Shown: positions 35,003-46,986 of the stretch, piece by piece | Position numbering within the stretch: position 1 is the first letter of the stretch | Layout: each line of letters opens with the position of its first letter | NCBI RefSeq assembly: GCF_016097555.1 | Contig: NC_054708.1 | Coordinates: forward strand, 4,268,796 to 4,332,795 | Reading direction: 5' to 3' | Length of the DNA: 64,000 nucleotides | From: Gigantopelta aegis | Lineage: Eukaryota; Mollusca; Gastropoda; Neomphalida; Peltospiridae | Notes under the pieces: model-generated | The model's input: the letters and a program-made list of their open reading frames with translations, nothing else | Told to the model about the DNA's origin: nothing | Database searches by the model: none | Program-made: the position numbers and the translations under genes

Positions 35003-35312
35003 TTCCTTTTGTTTAACGACACCACTAGTGCATATTGATTTATTAATCATCGGCTACTGGATATCAAACATTTAGTAGTTTTAACATATAGTCTTAGAAG
35101 GAAACCTGCTACATTTTTTTCATTAGTAGCAAGGGATATTTTATATGCACCACCTCATAGACAGGATAGCACACACCACGGCCTTTGATATACTAGTCGT
35201 GATGCACTGGCTGGAACAAGAAATAGCCCAATGGGCCCACAGACGGGGATCGATCCTAGACCAATCATGTATCAGGCGAGCGCTGTACCACTGGGCTACG
35301 TCCCGCCCCTTG
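35003..35312 (-). mobile_element. SINE family A head with B-type tail
   Basis: Reverse copy: tail gtttaacgacaccactagtg, core agtagcaagggatattttat, head ctgggctacgtcccgcccc. Confidence 0.8.
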
Positions 35313-35356
35313 GGTACAAGAATGAAAATAAAATGAAACAAACAACGCAATATTAT

Positions 35357-36860
35357 ATACTCTTCACAAAAAGTAGGAGAATCTGAAATATTAATGTTAA
35401 TATCAACTATTAGACCGAACATACGTTTTGACCACAGACATCGTAGTAAAGAACGTTCAGGTCTGTCTAACACACCGAAACATATTCCATAGTTTGCACG
35501 TGCATCACGCAGTTGCCCCGTACACGTGCGTGGGGCGTCATTCTGATTTTGACAATTTCCAGGAAGGTCGATTAATAACTCTGGAAGATTATTTCTGTCA
35601 ATCGTTTTCATTGTGTTGATCATACAGTTGTTATTGTTTTGTTTTTAGTCATTTTTATTGTTTGAATTTGCGATGCGGCGTATGCAACGCGATGAGCGTC
35701 TACGGGCTATTGGCATGCTGCAAACGGGCAGAAGTCGGCGTGAAGTGGCCAACACCTCCAGTGTTTCAAAGTCAGTGATTAGCAGTGATTAGCAGACTAT
35801 GGAACAGGTACCAACAAACCCAAAATGTTGACGATCAACCCCGTTCAGGTCGTCCCAGGGCAACGACAGGAGTACAGGATCGATTCATCCGTAACCAGGC
35901 TCTAAGAAATCGAGCTCCAATGGCAAATCAAATTGTTCCAAACCTTCATCAGGCTACTGGTGTCCGAGTTACGGGTCAGACGATTAGAAATCGTCTTCAT
36001 GCAACCCATGTTCATGCTCAACGGCCCCGGGTTGTGCCTACCTTGACAAATCGTCACATTGCCCACAGACGTGAACGGTGTAGGGAGCATCAGAACTGGG
36101 GTATTCGTCGCTGGCATGTGTCATATTTTCAAATGAGTCCCTATTCACTTTGGACGACGAAATGCCAACGTCACAATGCGATTTCATGTCAGATTTGGCG
36201 GTGGATCGGTTATGGTGTGGGGTGGTATCACTAAGACTGACAGAATCCCCTCCATATTGTGCAAGGAAGGGTCACTGGGCAGTACTACCGGGACAACATA
36301 CTGACACCCTTTGTCGTCCCGTTTGCTAGGCGTGTGGGTTGACGTTTTTTTTTCAGGACGACAATGCCGGTGCTCACCGTGCACGAATCGTCAATGCTCA
36401 TCTCCAGCAGCACAACATCTATCGAATGTCATGGCCAGCATGAGTTCAGACCTTTCCCTCATTGAACACGATAGGGAGACGTGTGCGTCAACGTCAAAGA
36501 CCGCCGACCACGTTAGCGGAACTTGGTCAGGCGCTGCAACAGGAGTGGAACAGACTCCCTCAAATGGACACTGGGAGACCCATACACAGTATGCCTCGTC
36601 GACTGAATGTATGACACATCGTGGCGGTATCACCCACTACTGATTAAAAATACCCGTCAACTTTCAAATTTCACTCCTGACCCCAATCGTCCTTCAAGAT
36701 CTTTGGTGGTCATAAAATCTACTGTAATACTGAACTACCGGTTGCACTGTTTGTCTAATTAATTCACTAGTATCATATAACCATTTCCCACAGCTAATAT
36801 AGCTTACAATTTTGGCAATTGTAAATTCTTATTACAGTTCCCTTACTTTTTGAAGAGTAT
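35357..36860 (+). mobile_element. Tc1-like DNA transposon, dead
   Basis: Inverted ends: the left begins atactcttcac and the right, read in reverse, begins atactcttcaaaaagtaa. It contains a broken transposase gene. Total about 1.5 kb. Confidence 0.75.
35673..36640 (+). pseudogene. Tc1-like transposase pseudogene
   Basis: Starts MRRMQRDERLRAIGM. It has the paired-type N-terminal helix-turn-helix, a GRPRATT linker, and further on QDDNAGAHRARIV, the second catalytic Asp region, near 36355-36390. A 10-bp tandem duplication (agtgattagc twice at about 35775-35794) shifts the frame early. Other stops and frameshifts follow near 36150-36460 and the first catalytic Asp region is damaged. Cannot be active. 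Confidence 0.8.
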
Positions 36861-37185
36861 ATATGCAGTTCCGAAGAACCAAAAATAATACAATGTTCTC
36901 AAAAATATGGTTTATTTCAAATATACTTAACACTAGATAATAACGCTTTAATACCCTAATCAATAATAGTAGTGTCCACGTTATAACTATTTTCACAGAA
37001 ATGAAGAACAAAATACTAAATAGGTCGCGTATACACAGAATAATTTGTTTCATTATTTGAATTGAAAGTTAAGTGATGTTTCTAACATAACAAGAGTCCC
37101 ATGTACCTAAATGTGATTTGGCGCTGTTACATACCTCAAAAGACGATTTTATTGTTACCGTACTATATAGGTTTTAATAAATCAT

Positions 37186-37188
<3 letters not shown>
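36861..37188. other. AT-rich intergenic DNA
   Basis: No ORF or repeat recognised. It includes a minus-strand AATAAA at about 37148-37153, a candidate poly-A signal 150 bp beyond the methyltransferase stop. Confidence 0.4.

Positions 37189-37260
<72 letters not shown>
37189..37260. repeat. (CT)n microsatellite
   Basis: About 36 CT units in the probable 3' UTR of the methyltransferase gene. Confidence 0.95.
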
Positions 37261-37262
<2 letters not shown>

Positions 37263-37304
37263 TGCGTCTCTGTATGTATGTGTCCATCCGTCCGTCTCTC
37301 TGAT

Positions 37305-37373
37305 TTACACCTGGCCGTCTACATCTTCAGTTCTTCTGATCAGCATGATGCCATCTCGAACTGGCAAGAGGAC
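37305..37373 (-). CDS. O-methyltransferase last exon
   Basis: Acceptor tttcaccag. Encodes VLLPVRDGIMLIRRTED...GQV and TAA. Confidence 0.87.
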   Translation of the reverse strand, partial: VLLPVRDGIMLIRRTEDVDGQV

Positions 37374-40300
37374 CTGGTGAAATATCTGAGTGATTATTTG
37401 TAAATATGTCAATTAGTAACCCATAGTAAACATTTCAATGATCATTTGTAAACATGTGAGTGGTCATTTCTTAATATCTGAGTGATCATTTGTAATTATT
37501 TTAAAGCTAATTTGTAAATTGTAAATTTGTAACCTTGGAAATATATTTTTTTGTAAACATTTGAGTGTCACGTATAAACATGAGTGATCACTTGTAATCG
37601 TCTGAGTGATCACTTGTAAATATCTGAGTGACCATTTGTAAACATCTGAGTGATCATTTCTAAATATTTGAGTGATCATTTGTAAACGTATGAGTGATTA
37701 TTTGTAAATATCTTAGTAATCATTTCCAAATATCCTAGAAATAATTTGTAAATATTTGAGTAATCAATTGTATCTATCCTAATAATCCTTTGTAAATATC
37801 TCGGTGATCATTGGTAAATATCTTAGTGATCGTTTCATAAGGTTCTAAGTTATCATTTGGAAATATCTTTGTGAATCTGACGTCTTTTTTCTTACTCTAT
37901 GGACCTGTTAAACTGGTAGCAATGTTTTTGCCAGCTGTGTTTTGATTGGTTGAATGAAATCACCTAGGCACGTGTTACCTGATAATATTTCACTTGTTAT
38001 TGGTTTAGATCTAGCACTGTCGGCTTCCAATGTAATTTGATAGAAAGATCTCGCTTGAGTTGGCTTGTAGAAATATCAAGACAGTTGACTTTATATACCT
38101 CCTGTACTCTCGGGTCATCCTTAACCTTCTTGTTGAATCTTGCCATGCTGTCGTCGTCGAGGAGGTACGATCGTCCAAACCAGAGGCTGTTGTCGACGGC
38201 GATCGTCCCTCGTGGGGCGAGAAGTTTCTTGTCAAGAAGAAGCTGAAGTAGAAACATACAAAACGTGTTCTTGTTATAACGTGATTCATCTTTTGTCAAC
38301 TGAAACGGAAACGCGAATTCTATTATCATAAAACACTTCTTAAATTGCATATTAGTTCGATATTTAGTAACTTCAATTTCTTAAGTCGCCTCACAGTAAT
38401 ATGATGTCACGCACTTTAACCAAATATCATCAAAACGTTACGTTTAGGTGTATACGGCTTGGTGGCTGTAAACAAATGACCCATTGACAGAAAAACATTA
38501 ACCGAGTTAATAATGGTAAATATTAAATGGGTTTATGACATGGATATTCTGTGTAAGTTATAGGATAAAGTTATTTTTAAAACTGTGGGCGGGACGTAGC
38601 CCAGTGGTAAAGCGCTCGCTTGATGCGCGGTCGGTTTGGGATCGATTCCCGTCGGTGGGCCCATTGGGCTATTTCTCGCTCCAGACAGTGCACTACGACT
38701 GGTATATCAAAGTCCGTGGTATGTGCTATCCTGCCTTTGGCATGGTACATATAAAAGAACCCTTGCTGGCACACGTAAACTTTACAGCCGTTCCACAAAG
38801 CAACCTTACAGTTGGCGTAAGTGTGACTGCCCTTTAACAATTAAAATCTTCTTTGCGAACAAGTGCCAATTAATTAAATAATAAATTGGTTACCGACTGT
38901 TCGAATGAATGAATGAATGTTTAACGACACCCCAGCAAGAAAAAGACATCGGCTATTGGGTGTCAAACTATGGTTATGGCCGACTGTTCGGGACATCTTG
39001 GATGTATTCATTGGTATCGGACATCCATGAAGTAACTTTGTCCATCTATTTGCTAAGCGATGATTGCAGAAGACACGAGGTAAAGGAGTTTTCTCTCATA
39101 TTTTCGTGTGAATGTCGTATAGCTCTGAGTGTTTTCCATCGAACGCTGCGTTTCATAAAAGCTATTTGGTGTATATGAGATCAATTTTTACACAAATTGT
39201 CAAATCATCATCTAACTGCCATTTGACATCTACGTTACTGGCTTACAACTGCCTCGTACCAATTGTAGATTTTTAATGTAATTTACGACGACAGTGAGCT
39301 ACGCCACGTCGTGGAACGTGCTGGTGATTGTATAAACAAAATGACGATCACGATGGTAGATATTTACGGCGATAGGTCTGTTAAGATCACTTCGTGGAAC
39401 GTGCTGGTGATTGTATAAACAAAATGACGATCACGATGGTAGGTATTTACGGCGATAGTACTGTTAAAATCGCTTCGTGGAACGTGCTGGTGATTGTATA
39501 AACAGAATGAAGATCACGATGGTAGGTATTTACGGCGATAGTGCTATTAAGATCGCTTCGTGGAACGTGCTGGTGATTGTATAAACAAAATGAAGATCAC
39601 GATGGTAGGTATTTACGGCGATAGTGCTGTTAAGATCGCTTGGTGGAACGGGGCCCAGTTTACGAAGCGACCTTATCGTTAAAATCATATAAGTGCACAA
39701 GGTACTTCAGTTGATTTTATCTTTAAGATCGCTTCGTAAAACGGGGCTCAGGATACAACGCCGCCGTGGCCACATAGGGTCTGCTGTTCGCGATAAAACT
39801 TTCGCCATGGTCACATGGATACAACGCCACCATGGCCACATGAGGTCTACTGCCCAGGATACAACGCCACCGTGGCCACATGAAGTCTACTGCCCAGGAT
39901 ACAAAACACCGTTGCCACATGGGGTCTGCTGTCCAGGACCAAGTTCCACGAAAGAATCATAGCTAAGGTTAGTTGAACAGTTCGTGGATCCGACGGATAT
40001 TTTTAAATAACCCAAAATGGACAATTTTGTTCGAAGCTTCTACAAATATATCAACACGTGATTTAATTATATATGGCGACCATTTTCTATATTGTAAATA
40101 AAGTTCAATAAAAAATATATTTTGGAGAGACACATTGGTTAGTTGGTTAAGGATACAAGAAAAACAAATTCCAGTAAACGTAGATGATATTCTCCAGATC
40201 AATATTTGGTTCAACAGTAAAATATGTATAGATAAAAAGCCATTTATACTAAAACGATATATCTCAAAAGGTATTATCTTTATTAACGATTTGTTGAAAG

Positions 40301-41212
40301 AACAAGGAGACTTTCTAACATATGAACAGTTCATTGAGAAATACGACATAATTACCAATTTTCTGGAATATGCTTCATTGGTCAGTGCTATAAAATCATT
40401 CATTTACAACCTAGATAATTTAAATGATGCCGTTTTTATAGCAATCCAAAATCCATATAACTTAAAGGTTTTGTTCAAAGATCAGAAAGGTTGCAAACAT
40501 ATATATGATTTACTGAACACTCAAACCACCATTCCAAAATCACAAATAAAATATTCTAAGGAAGGATATATCTATGATATATATGATTGGGAAAAATATT
40601 ACATTCTACCCTTTAGATCTGTCAAAAGCACACGTTATCTTGGTTTCAGTATAAAATCATACACCGAATTCTTACAACTAACAAATTTCTAAATATGATT
40701 AATTATATTGATTCCAATGCCTGTAGTTTTTGCAACAAATCACCTGAAACCATACAACACCTTCTATTTGAATGTAGTTTAGTACATTCTCTGTGGAAAG
40801 TAATAGAAGAATGGATAAGAAATGAAACTGGAATTAGTATCACTCTAAGCAGAGACATAGTTATGTTAGGCATGATCAACAACGAAAAAGGTGATTTTGT
40901 AAATTGGCTGACTATCAACATAAAATATTATATTTACAGTATGAAAATACAAAAAAGAAATTTACATGTCAATGCCGCGAAAAATATTCTACAAAATAAT
41001 TTTGAAATAGAAAAATATATTTATTACAAAAATTGCAACTATGAAGCATTTCATAAGCAATGGACACCCAATAAAACACTCTTTGAAAGAATGTTTTAAT
41101 TAAAAATAATGCTTTGAAAGTTCACTCGGAAATAGAGTACTAATTAAAATGTCATTCTGTAATACTCTCTCAATATCCCCACAACTTCTTTATACTTATC
41201 TACTGCCGTTGC

Positions 41213-41298
<86 letters not shown>

Positions 41299-44200
41299 CC
41301 TTTCCGTCTTATAAATACCACAGAAAGCATTAACATATTTAAATAGCATATTTTGTTTAGATACTATTGTTTAAATATGTACTTTGTAAGGCAGTGACCA
41401 CGGCTCCCCAACCTGTTCACTGTCTATGTTCTGGAGGCAATAAATCTTTAAAAAAAACAAACAAAAAACAACGTTAGTTGCAGTGACTTACGGTGAGTTT
41501 TACAACTGGTACACGTAAACTTTCCAGCCGTTCCACAAAGCAACCTAACGGTAGCCGTAAGTGCCCCTTTAACGATTAAGAACTTCTTTGCGAAGAAGTG
41601 CGAATTAGTCAAATAATACATTGGTTTCCGACTATTTGGAACATATTGGATGTATTCAATGATGTCAGAAGTAACTTTGTCAGTTTATGTGCTAGGCAGT
41701 AATACACAGATGCCCTATTTTCTTGTGACGGTCGTATAGCCAATAACTACCATTTGACATCTACGTTAGTGGCTTACAACTGCCTCGTACCACCGTAATT
41801 TACGTAAGTCGTGGAACGGGCTGGCGATCGTAGAAAACATTCATACGGTTCTTAAGGTGATTTTAGCTCTAAGATCGCTTCGTAAAACGGGACCCAGGGT
41901 ACAACGCCGCCATGCCCATGCTGTCCAGGATACAACGCCACGTGGCCACATGGGGTCTGCTGCTCAGGATACAACGTCGCCGTGGCCATGCTGCCCAGGA
42001 TACAACGCCACCGTGGCTACAGGGTCTGCTGTCCAGGGTACAACGCCACCGTGGCCACATGGGGTCTGCTGTCCAGAATACACCGCCGACATGTCCACAT
42101 GGCGTCTGCTGCCGAGGAAACAGCGCCACCGTGGCCACATGGCGTCTGCTGCCGAGGATACAGCGCCACCGTGGCCACATGGCGTCTGCTGTCCAGGATA
42201 CACTGACGCCATGGCCACATAGGGTCTGCTGTCCAGGATACACTGCCGTCATGGCCACATAGGGTATGCTGCCCAGGATACAACACCAGGACGTCCCTTT
42301 ATGTGAACTATTCCATCGGACTGGTATGTGAGGGGACGGCATAAACAATGTGTGCGTTCAGATAATGCAACTCAAGGAGTACACTTACATCAAGATACGT
42401 GTCATATTGTTCCTGGCCAGCATCCAGGAACACGAAGTTGATCTGTATGCCATCTTTCTCCAGTGCGTTCAGAGTATCTCCTACATCTCCTGTGAAAAAC
42501 ATAGCGTCAATTGATAACACACTTCAACCGTGGAAACCAAACTGAAGGATTGATTAATTACTCTCCTAACTTAGATTATGCAGAGATCTGTAAGATATTA
42601 CCATATTCAACATTAATATAATCCCTTTTATTTTAAATTCACTTGCTAAGAGGAGCGAAACAAGTCTGTCTTTAATGCTAGTCTCAGACTATCAGCTGTT
42701 ACGACGAAGTTGACCAACTCGACGATTGCGTTGCAATTTTCCCAACTCCCGACTAAGTAGATGGGTGCGCTCAGATTAACAACTAATCGGCCGTAGAGGT
42801 CGTGAAATCGGCGAGTTGGCCAACTCCGTCCTAACAGTTGGTAGTCTGTTTCTAGCATTAGTCTCATGGGAGTGATGGTGAACCTGAGTGTGTGAGGCCT
42901 TAAATGGCGAGGTTTGTGATAAGATCTGTTCTCGAGTCTTCGTGTGAGGCCTGGTTAAAAAACAAAGATGTCATTTGGGGAACATTATATCCATACCCGG
43001 AGGTGCCTCCAAAAATGAACATAATTTCCATATTTAGGCTGACATCACCTACTTCAGACACGTTTGAAGAATGGACTGAATATCATCACTACATCTGTGA
43101 TTCACCTGGGCCACTTCTTTTCTACGTTATGTTAGCTACGTTCTAGGTTATGTAGGCATTGTATCATTATTTATTTCCCTGCTACCCATAGTAAAATTAC
43201 AAATTTCATTTTAATGCATATGGCAAAACACCCCCACCCCAACATTTTAACTAATGTTCAAACACTTTTTTAATGTAACAGTGTTTGTAGTTTACCTAGA
43301 CGAATCTCTATCTTCTTCCCGTGAGGTGACGAATCAAACACCTTCCGGTTGAGTTCAGCAAGATATAGTTCCCGGTCACACGTGAACACTTTACCGTCGG
43401 CAGGAAGCGCTTCCGCCATCGACAGGGCGCTGTATCCGGTAAACATTCCAATATCGAGAACATACTTTGCTTGTTGCATGCTCACTAGGAACTTCAAAAA
43501 TAAACCTGTTTCAAAAAATACAAATCCTCATCAAAATGACAAAATGAATGTACATGTGTTAAAGGAGCATTCATAATTCTTGACATTTCCACAAGTATAC
43601 AAACAGTATTTGTGTTTATCACGATAAACTATTCACGTAATAAAGATACAACTATCTTTAGAGGGTGGGTCATTTGATTTAAGATAACAAAATTATATGG
43701 TTTATTCTGTTTCGTACGTGCAAATGTTCATATTTGTATTTGTTTCTTTAGTTATGTGCATGCTTTTGGCTGGTAGGGGGATGTGTTTGTTGGGGTTTGT
43801 ATTGTTTTTCGGGGTTTTGGGGTTTGTTTGTGGAGGGGTTTGGGGGGGGGGGGTGTTGCCATAACAACAAATTGAGGAAAGTGATTAACTGCTCTCCTAA
43901 CCTGGATTATGGGGAGCCATTTAAGATATCATACCATATTTACCATATTGATATCATTATAAATTCACATGCTATGGAAAGCTGACAATGCCTCTCCCTT
44001 TCAGGGGAGTGATAGGGAGTATGAAACACAGCTTCCCTTAACTGGCGAGGTCTTATACATTCATCAAACTTTTGTTTACGCCCTGTCAAAAACAAACATC
44101 AAGTAACTAATAGTACATACCTTCAACGTGACCTGTTAACATAACAGATGGCAATAAATATTTAGTTTTGCCACTTTTATGTAACTCAGCCCAATCGGCA

Positions 44201-44430
44201 GTTTTCGTGAACTCGCTGATTCCCGCCAATACTTTTCCGTGTTTTGAACACATCGTCTCGACGTAATTATCTCGGGCATCAATGAGTTTTATAACGTGAT
44301 CAAATCCATCTTTCACATCTTGCGGCCAATCTGTGTAACTTTCGTGATTCTTCAAGGCAATCAGACGTCGATAATAGGGCTGATAGTAGCGGTAATTAAT
44401 GTCCACTGGTGGAAATGCAAGGCCTGACAT
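37305..44430 (-). CDS. Caffeoyl-CoA-type O-methyltransferase, five exons
   Basis: Minus-strand exons, 5' to 3': 44121-44430, 43296-43505, 42389-42489, 38099-38242 and 37305-37373. Phases agree (1, 1, 0, 0) and give 277 residues. The fold is the SAM-dependent Methyltransf_3 family. Visible motifs are the SAM loop VLDIGMFTGYSALSMAEALP, an acidic residue in FTCDRELYLAE, a metal/substrate loop FVFLDAGQEQYDTY, a second metal-ligand segment TIAVDNSLW, and the terminal LPVRDGIMLIRR. Such enzymes transfer a methyl group from SAM to catechol-like hydroxyls with a divalent metal; animal relatives include COMTD1. The substrate is unknown. The usual Lys of the DAxK loop is Gln, and the usual Gly of LPxGDG is Arg. 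An acceptor (tttttttccag) directly before the ATG suggests a further 5' UTR exon. Probably cytosolic, as no clear signal peptide is seen. Confidence 0.87.
37375..37880. repeat. Degenerate tandem repeat of about 28-30 bp
   Basis: About 16 copies of a unit like gagtgatcatttgtaaatat, strongly diverged, in the last intron of the methyltransferase gene. Confidence 0.85.
38099..38242 (-). CDS. O-methyltransferase exon 4
   Basis: Acceptor tctacttcag, donor gtatat. Carries LLAPRGTIAVDNSLWFGRSY and FNKKVKDDPRVQE. Separated from exon 3 by a 4.1-kb intron rich in repeats. Confidence 0.87.
38585..38768 (+). mobile_element. SINE family A, 3'-truncated
   Basis: Head gggcgggacgtagcccagtg with a good B box region (atcgattccc). 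Ends abruptly after aagaacccttgctgg. Confidence 0.8.
38905..38972 (+). mobile_element. Short SINE-like insertion with target duplication
   Basis: Interrupts the composite element and is flanked by ccgactgttcg on both sides (about 38894 and 38980). Body aatgtttaacgacacccc to attgggtgtcaaactatggt. The second family member at 41505-42290 lacks it. Confidence 0.7.
39300..39645. repeat. Four tandem roughly 83-bp units
   Basis: Each contains gtggaacgtgctggtgattg, acgatcacgatggtag or aagatcacgatggtag, and tatttacggcgatag. Confidence 0.9.
39755..39950. repeat. Minisatellite, roughly 40-bp unit
   Basis: Four to five copies of a unit like gatacaacgccaccgtggcc plus acatgnngtctnctg. The same unit is amplified to about ten copies at 41890-42285. 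Confidence 0.88.
40135..41099 (+). pseudogene. 3' end of a non-LTR retrotransposon reverse transcriptase ORF
   Basis: Two frames, 40135-40692 and 40695-41099, joined by one frameshift near 40660. The second carries the zinc-binding C-terminal domain typical of LINE ORF2 proteins: CSFCNKSPETIQHLLFEC then LW. The palm domain is missing, so this is a 5'-truncated copy. It sits in the large methyltransferase intron in antisense to the gene. Confidence 0.72.
41215..41297. repeat. (CT)n microsatellite
   Basis: About 40 CT units near the LINE 3' end. Confidence 0.95.
41505..42290. mobile_element. Composite inverted-repeat element, second copy
   Basis: Same start (cacgtaaactttccagccgt) and inner blocks as 38768-39960, without the SINE-like insertion and without the 83-bp amplification. 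About ten 40-bp minisatellite units. Confidence 0.6.
41890..42285. repeat. Minisatellite, roughly 40-bp unit, about ten copies
   Basis: Unit close to gtctgctgtccaggatacaa plus cgccaccgtggccacatgg. Open in several frames by composition. Confidence 0.9.
42389..42489 (-). CDS. O-methyltransferase exon 3, metal loop
   Basis: Acceptor ttttcacag, donor gtaagt. Carries FVFLDAGQEQYDTYLD. Confidence 0.85.
42673..42860. mobile_element. Foldback MITE, 188 bp
   Basis: taatgctagtctcagactat at the left is mirrored on the right by gtagtctg...ctagcatta, and gaagttgaccaactcgacga by its complement. The arms are about 65 bp each, so nearly the whole unit can fold. In a methyltransferase intron. Confidence 0.75.
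43296..43505 (-). CDS. O-methyltransferase exon 2, SAM loop
   Basis: Acceptor tgaaacag, donor gtaaac. Carries DIGMFTGYSALSMAEALP and FTCDRE. Confidence 0.87.
44121..44430 (-). CDS. O-methyltransferase exon 1 (coding)
   Basis: ATG at 44430 after an acceptor. Encodes MSGLAFPPVDINYRYYQPYY and the N-terminal helices to LTGHVEG. Donor gtatgt, phase 1. Confidence 0.85.
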
Positions 44431-44545
44431 TCTGGAAAAAAATAAACAATTAATTTAAAAACTCCGAAAGTAAAAACTGAAACAAGAATATAAAGACATG
44501 CACCACGGAAGTTGGGGGAAGAGGAGAGATTGCGTGCGTGTGGAG

Positions 44546-44746
<201 letters not shown>

Positions 44747-44747
44747 G

Positions 44748-44945
44748 CTAGTGAACCACGACTGGTATATCAAAGGCAGTGGTATGTGCTATACTGTCTG
44801 TGGCATGGTAATTATAAACGATCCCTTGCTACTAATGGAAAAACGTAGCGGGTTTCTATTCTATGACTACTCACTATATGTCAAAATGACCAAATGGTTG
44901 ACATCCAATAGTCGATGATTAATATATCAATATGCTCTACTTGTT
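44748..44945 (+). mobile_element. SINE body, head missing
   Basis: Starts at gaaccacgactggtatatca next to the (CT)n run and continues to the B-type tail. Confidence 0.7.
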
Positions 44946-45164
44946 GTACGCCCACCCCACCTCCCCCCATCCCAAACTAGAAATTGTGGACCCCAGGCGT
45001 GTAAGTTCGAACACGGGGAATGGCTGGTACAGTTGTGCCTTCATGTGGTGTCATGTCAGGGCCATTCTTGTCTTGGCATTGTCGGCCTAGCTAAACCCTA
45101 AAGGTCATTTATTTTTTTTTATTTTTATTTTTTTTTTTTCCCACTGATTTTTGTGCTTATATCC

Positions 45165-45405
45165 AACTAAGGTTCAAGCACGATGTCCTGGGCACACACC
45201 TCAGCTAACTGGGCTGTCTGTCTAGGACAGTGGGTTAGTGGTTAGTTATTAGTGGTTAGTGAGAGAGAAAAGGGCGTAGTGATCTTACACCTACCCATTG
45301 AGTCGTTAAAAAATCGCTTTGGGTGGGAGCCTGTACCGGGCTGCGAACCTGTACCTACCAGTCTTATGTCCGATGGCTTAACAACACCACCACCGAGGCA
45401 TAAAG
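45165..45405 (-). mobile_element. SINE family D/C, reverse
   Basis: aactaaggttcaagcacgat, a [15 protein letters not shown], cacctacccattgagtcgtt and a head ending ggcttaacaacaccaccacc. Confidence 0.65.
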
Positions 45406-45706
45406 GTCAATTCATACTCTACCCGCCGACCTGCATGCAGCACCAACATTGTCATAGGCTAAGCTCGTAATGGGCATGTTTCAAACCTTCGTGGTATATG
45501 AGCATGTAGTTAGTACTAAATCAAATAACTTCCGGCTGGGTCAAAATTCGATGTGCACCCTACTTTTGATAGAGAAGTGAACACCACAAGTCCTGTGATT
45601 GGTGATAAATGTGAGTGTGTTGGTTGTTAAAAAAAAAAATTCATCTGGGCAAGAAATGTATGCAATTTTATTTCATCTAGTACCATTGTGTCAAGTAGCC
45701 TTGTGC

Positions 45707-46285
45707 TTGAAACATATAAGGGGTAAAAAAAACACTCGAATTTTGTGCGGAACTAGGTTAGTGATAGATGCTACCCGTTATCTCAGCAATGAGCAGCTTG
45801 ACCCCCAATTTGTTCTAATTCGCTTTAAGGTTAAGGGGTGGTAGTATTTATATCCGTGGCGTTATGTCGATGGATACGCTGCAGGTAGGAAGGAAGGAAA
45901 TGTTTTATTTAACGACGCACTCAACACATTTTACAGCGTCAGACATATGGTTACGGACCACACAGATACTGAGAGAGGAAACCCGCTGTCGCCACTTCAT
46001 GGGATACTCTTTTCGATTAGCAGCAATGGATCTTTTATACGCACCATCCCACAGACAGGATACTAAATACCACAGCCTTTGTTACACCAGTTGTGGAGCA
46101 CTGGCTGGGATGAGATATAGCTCAATTGGTCCACCGACGGGGATCGATCCTAGACTGACCGCTCATCAAGCGAACGTTTTACCACTGGGCTACGTCCTGC
46201 CCCTGCAGGTAGGAGTTTTAGCCATATATGTTACTATTGTCGTCTATGGGATAATCCGATTTGATTTGCTAGTATACACCCTGTA
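45707..46285 (+). repeat. Unclassified dispersed repeat, SINE-filled copy
   Basis: Matches 60668-60926 in reverse (for example gcttgaaacat, ttttgtgcggaactagg, tagtatttatatccgtggcg, tatgttactattgtcgtcta). This copy is interrupted by a SINE. Confidence 0.85.
45891..46202 (-). mobile_element. SINE family A with 12-bp target duplication
   Basis: Complete reverse SINE flanked by ctgcaggtagga at 45879-45890 and 46203-46214. The paralogue at 60.7 kb has the site once, without the SINE. Confidence 0.92.
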
Positions 46286-46713
46286 AAACAAGTTCATTCA
46301 TTCAATCCACAATTTAGATCACCGCACTGTCTCCGGATGATGTCAAAGGCGCAGACATTAGATCCAGCCCGTGAAAATGGAAACTATGTTTAGTTAGTCT
46401 ACAAACCTGCAACACATTTGGATATGGTTATAACAGAGAGAAGCTAAAGTCCGTGGCACTAGAGCTTGTCTCGATAACCAATACCTCTCAGTGCGTTTTT
46501 AGAATTATAAAAAAATGCGTTTTGGTGTATTACAGAAACCTGGATGACCAAAACCACTTCAGGTGTACGAAAATGAATATTCTAAATAATAAAAGGTAAG
46601 TATTTCCAACAATTTAAATTATCAAAAACGGCTTTAATAGTGAAAAATACGTCATAGTGTTTAAAGGACCTATCATTTTCAGTGTCGTCGGGGCAAAATT
46701 TAGCTCAGTCGGT

Positions 46714-46963
46714 TTAGCAGCAATGGATCTTTTATTTGCACTTCCCACAGACAGGATAGCACAAACCATGGCCTTTGTTGAACCAGTTATGGATCACTGG
46801 TCGGTGCAAGTGGTTTAAACCTACCCATTGAGCCTTGCGGAGCACTCACTCAGGATTTGGAGTCGATATCTGGATTTAAAATCCCATGCCTCGACTGGGA
46901 TCCGAACCCAGTACCTACCAGCCTGTTGACCGATGGCCTAACCACGACGCCACCGAGGCCGGT
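46714..46963 (-). mobile_element. Family C SINE inside the family B SINE
   Basis: Reverse copy from agcagcaatggatctttt to the head ccaccgaggccggt. Its 3' tail is missing, and some of the host B sequence is lost too. Confidence 0.75.
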
Positions 46964-46986
46964 TCGTTTCAATCAGTGCACCACAA

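Larger units (their letters stand above)
38768..39960. mobile_element. Composite inverted-repeat element with internal minisatellites
   Basis: Starts cacgtaaactttacagccgt and ends near gatcgcttcgtaaaacgggg plus a roughly 40-bp minisatellite. The same start, middle (ggatgtattca, agtaactttgtc) and end recur at 41505-42290, so this is one family. This copy contains four roughly 83-bp units (39300-39645) with ttcgtggaacgtgctggtga. Confidence 0.6.

Noticed and set aside
36391..36633. Antisense ORF in the dead Tc1 element
   Set aside because: Shadow of a decayed transposase; no independent support.
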